Shown piece after piece: positions 62,067-64,000 of a stretch of DNA of 64,000 nucleotides. The stretch is from positions 1-64,000 of the forward strand of contig NZ_SDWS01000013.1 in the NCBI RefSeq assembly GCF_004137245.1, written 5' to 3'. The notes under the pieces were generated by a model. The model made no database searches and was not told where the DNA came from. It was given only the letters and a program-made list of their open reading frames with translations. The position numbers and the translations under genes were made by a program. Positions within the stretch are counted from its first letter, which is position 1. Each line of letters begins with the position of its first letter. The DNA comes from Nocardioides glacieisoli (lineage in GTDB: Bacteria; Actinomycetota; Actinomycetes; Propionibacteriales; Nocardioidaceae).

Positions 62067-62744
62067 TCACTGGTCCGGGGTCTCCTTCGGTTCCGGGAAC
62101 AGGTCAGTGAAGCGTCCGATGCCGTCCAGGATGAGATTCAGGCCGATGTCGAAGGACGCCAAAAGGGGGTAAACCGGCGCGGTGATGTAGATGGTCGCGA
62201 GCTCGGAGATGCGTGGGAAGCGCGCGAGGGTGATGTCCTCCAGCCCCTTGGGCGCGGAGTCGGGCAGTCCGGCCTTCTGGAGCATCACCTCCTGCAAAGC
62301 AAACCCGTAGACGTACGCATCCATCACCGCGTAGGCATGCGTAGTCGCCTGGAGCGAGAAGCCCGAGCCACGTAGGACGTCCAGGACCGCTTCGTGATTG
62401 GCCAGCATGGCCGGCCCTGGATGAGACCGCGTGTCCACGACCGGCAGCGCCCATGGGTGTCGCCCGAGTGCCTCCCGCATCGAGGTGGAGCGCTGGAACA
62501 GTTCCGTGCGCCAGTCCTGGCCGCAGGGCACGTAGACCTCCCGGAAGACGAGATCTACCAGCTCATCCAGCAACTCGTCCTTTGATGCGACGTAGTGGTA
62601 GATCGCCATCGGGCGCACACCCAGTTCGGCGGCCAGCCCCCTGATCGTGAGTGCGTCGAGGCCGTCGCGGTCGGCCAGAAGCATTGCGGAGGTCAGGACC
62701 CTGTCGCGGTCCAGGGTGTTGCGCTGGGCACGGCGAGGCGGCAT
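62067..62744 (-). CDS. TetR-family transcriptional regulator (TetR_C_1 type)
   Basis: 225 residues from ATG 62744 (MPPRRAQRNTLDRDRVLTSA). The HTH is DGLDALTIRGLAAELGVRPM with AIYHYVASKDELLDELVDLV; the ligand-binding domain ends ASFDIGLNLILDGIGRF, as in TetR_C_1 (tetracycline-repressor-like) members. It is divergent from the DUF4386 genes with a 183-bp gap holding two operators. The extension back to 62912 is only the shadow of the operator region. Likely represses itself, the DUF4386 pair and perhaps the MDR gene at 57330. Confidence 0.92.
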   Translation of the reverse strand: MPPRRAQRNTLDRDRVLTSAMLLADRDGLDALTIRGLAAELGVRPMAIYHYVASKDELLDELVDLVFREVYVPCGQDWRTELFQRSTSMREALGRHPWALPVVDTRSHPGPAMLANHEAVLDVLRGSGFSLQATTHAYAVMDAYVYGFALQEVMLQKAGLPDSAPKGLEDITLARFPRISELATIYITAPVYPLLASFDIGLNLILDGIGRFTDLFPEPKETPDQ

Positions 62745-62753
62745 AAAGCCAGC

Positions 62754-62786
62754 GTATAGTACGCCGTACCGTACGCCGTACGATAC
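62754..62786. promoter_or_regulatory. 33-bp TetR operator, two tandem GTACG-N-CGTAC palindromes
   Basis: Structure: GTAT, one base, GTACG-C-CGTAC, one base, GTACG-C-CGTAC, one base, ATAC. The whole 33 bp is a palindrome except at its single-base spacers. It sits directly upstream of the TetR ATG. Two dimers could bind side by side. Confidence 0.85.
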
Positions 62787-62883
62787 GACCCCAGCACTGG
62801 ATGACTGCGCTTTAGCAGGATCGTTGTGACTACCCCAACGCCGGGTTCCGCGTCGGAAAGCGGGTTGGTGGCACCGCGCTGAT

Positions 62884-62909
62884 ACAAAGTACGATACGCT
62901 GTACGAAAC
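62884..62909. promoter_or_regulatory. TetR operator in front of DUF4386 gene
   Basis: Contains GTACGATACGCTGTACG (62889-62905), one base different from the core at 57311-57327. It lies about 20 bases upstream of the DUF4386 ATG, in a promoter position. Confidence 0.75.
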
Positions 62910-62927
62910 CAAACGAGGAGTTCCTTA

Positions 62928-63695
62928 ATGTCACGCCTTCCTGACCCTTCCGCCGCTGACCTGGCCCCCCCTCGGGGCTCGGTGCCTACGTACGCCGACG
63001 AGGACACGACGCGCGCTGTCCGACGAGCCGGCCAGGTAGCGGGAGTGGCACTGCTGCTGATAGCGGGACTGGCTGGTTTCGGGGCCCTCTTCGCCATCGA
63101 CGGGGTTGTCACGCCGGGGAATGCTGCAAGGACTGCAGGCGACTTGACGTCGTCGGAAGGCACTTTCCGCCTGGGAGTCGTGAGCCTCTACGCCATCATC
63201 GTGCTCGACATCGTGGCGGCTTGGGCCCTGTTCAGGTTCTTTGCACCGGTGGACAGCTGGGTCTCGCGATTGACTGCCTGGTTCCGCGTGGCCTTCGCAG
63301 CCGTGTTCCTCGTGGCGATCGCACAACTGGCCGGCGTGCCGAAGCTGCTGAACGACGATGCCTATCGCGGCGTCTTTGGTGACGAGCAGGTCGAGGCGCT
63401 GGCGCTGCTAAGGATCGAGTCCTATTACGACATCTGGATGGCCGGGCTGTTCCTCTTCGGAGTCCACCTCGTGGGCGTCGGCTACCTGGCCTACCGCTCG
63501 GGTTACGTCCCACGGGTGATCGGAGTCCTGCTAGTGGTGGCCGGCCTGGGCTACGCCTTCGACACGGTCAGCTCTGTGCTCTCGGAGACCCCGATCGTTG
63601 TCTCTACCGTCACCTTCTTCGGCGAGTTCGCGCTGGCCGTCTGGCTCGTCGTGCGCAGCGGCCGCGTCCAGCCTGGAACGAACCGTGAGCGCTAA
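62928..63695 (+). CDS. DUF4386 membrane protein
   Basis: 255 residues (MSRLPDPSAADLAPPRGSVP) with six hydrophobic segments: AGVALLLIAGLAGFGALFAI, VVSLYAIIVLDIVAAWALFR, AWFRVAFAAVFLVAIAQLAG, DIWMAGLFLFGVHLVGVGYL, VPRVIGVLLVVAGLGYAFD and TVTFFGEFALAVWLVVRSGR. This is the DUF4386 pattern, including GVHLVGVGYLAYRSGYVPRV. Family function is unknown. It starts 10 bases after an AGGAG site and is regulated by the divergent TetR. Confidence 0.9.
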   Translation: MSRLPDPSAADLAPPRGSVPTYADEDTTRAVRRAGQVAGVALLLIAGLAGFGALFAIDGVVTPGNAARTAGDLTSSEGTFRLGVVSLYAIIVLDIVAAWALFRFFAPVDSWVSRLTAWFRVAFAAVFLVAIAQLAGVPKLLNDDAYRGVFGDEQVEALALLRIESYYDIWMAGLFLFGVHLVGVGYLAYRSGYVPRVIGVLLVVAGLGYAFDTVSSVLSETPIVVSTVTFFGEFALAVWLVVRSGRVQPGTNRER

Positions 63696-64000
63696 AGCAT
63701 CGAGCGCCCCAGAGGCGGCCGTCCAGGCCGCCGCCCACCCGGACAACATCACCCCGGTAGGCAACTCCACCCGGGCCCTGCGCCCACGGGCTGTCGTGCG
63801 GACCGCTGGGGTGCTCTACCTGGTAAACGCGACTTGCGGGCTGTTCAGCGAGCTGGTTCGGGGGCGGCTGGTCGATGTAGCCAATCCAAGCGGTACGGCC
63901 GCCCGCATAGGGGACTCCGAAGCGCTCTTCCGGATCGGCATCGCCGCGGACCTGGTCGGAGTCATCAGTGGGGTCGGGATCGCCGTCCTGTTGTACGTGC
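63685..64000 (+). CDS. Second DUF4386-like membrane protein (runs off the window)
   Basis: GTG at 63685 overlaps the previous stop by 11 nt. The visible 105 codons begin VSAKASSAPEAAVQAAAHPD and continue RTAGVLYLVNATCGLFSELV and EALFRIGIAADLVGVISGVG, the start of a second DUF4386 domain with the usual LFR motif. The frame is open to the window edge. Two DUF4386 genes in tandem are unusual and may form a heteromeric membrane complex. Confidence 0.82.
   Translation, partial: MSAKASSAPEAAVQAAAHPDNITPVGNSTRALRPRAVVRTAGVLYLVNATCGLFSELVRGRLVDVANPSGTAARIGDSEALFRIGIAADLVGVISGVGIAVLLYV

Noticed and set aside
1..64000. tRNA genes or element attachment sites
   Set aside because: I looked for T-loop-like GGTTCGAATCC patterns and for long direct repeats near the element ends; none was convincing by eye.

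Overview
The window is high-GC DNA with dense, often 1-4 nt overlapping genes, GTG starts, and a gene set typical of an actinobacterium. SoxR with a CIGCGC cluster, SigE-like ECF sigma factor, NB-ARC/TPR and GAF-ANTAR regulators, DUF4386 and heliorhodopsin would fit a Nocardioides-type soil organism; that genus guess is inference. No rRNA, tRNA or CRISPR array was recognised.

Layout. 1-1000: a decayed IS3-family element cut by the window edge. 1179-2299: an Xre/MbcA-RES toxin-antitoxin pair. 2550-8614: a two-gene defence-like module (Eco57I-type adenine methyltransferase and a PLD-nuclease/SNF2 helicase). 8765-31150: remains of a conjugative or mobilizable element. It carries a relaxase-helicase-primase fusion on the plus strand and, on the minus strand, a coupling protein, a small ATPase, a membrane protein, a secreted protein with two nuclease-fold and two wall-hydrolase domains, a stand-alone DnaA domain IV protein, an HNH nuclease and a thermonuclease. 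Its cargo includes an ABC three-component (ABC-3C) conflict system at 18752-22391. No VirB4, integrase or attachment site is visible, and several genes carry single-base frameshifts, so the element looks partial or decaying (or the assembly has indels).

31.3-39 kb: GAF-ANTAR regulator, a PAS protein cut off by a complete 1360-bp IS3 element, a secreted NHL-propeller protein and an NB-ARC/TPR regulator. 39-44 kb: small regulator and enzyme genes, including a three-gene operon behind a clear palindromic operator, and a WYL regulator divergent from RidA.

44.4-47.6 kb is the most striking chromosomal locus: terC, a baeRF-family gene and a heliorhodopsin gene overlap end to end and follow what looks like a yybP-ykoY manganese riboswitch with a Shine-Dalgarno-sequestering hairpin. 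47.9-57 kb holds an ECF sigma pair, a deaminase, polyphosphate kinase 2, an MDR oxidoreductase, a CPBP protease and a two-component system, plus a dispersed REP-like repeat.

57-64 kb is a TetR-controlled, rearranged neighbourhood. A live TetR gene with two elaborate GTACG-type operators faces two DUF4386 genes. A dead copy of the TetR 5' end with a similar operator lies in front of an MDR oxidoreductase 5 kb away. In between are an ankyrin protein, a second TetR remnant and a SoxR gene divergent from a split transketolase.
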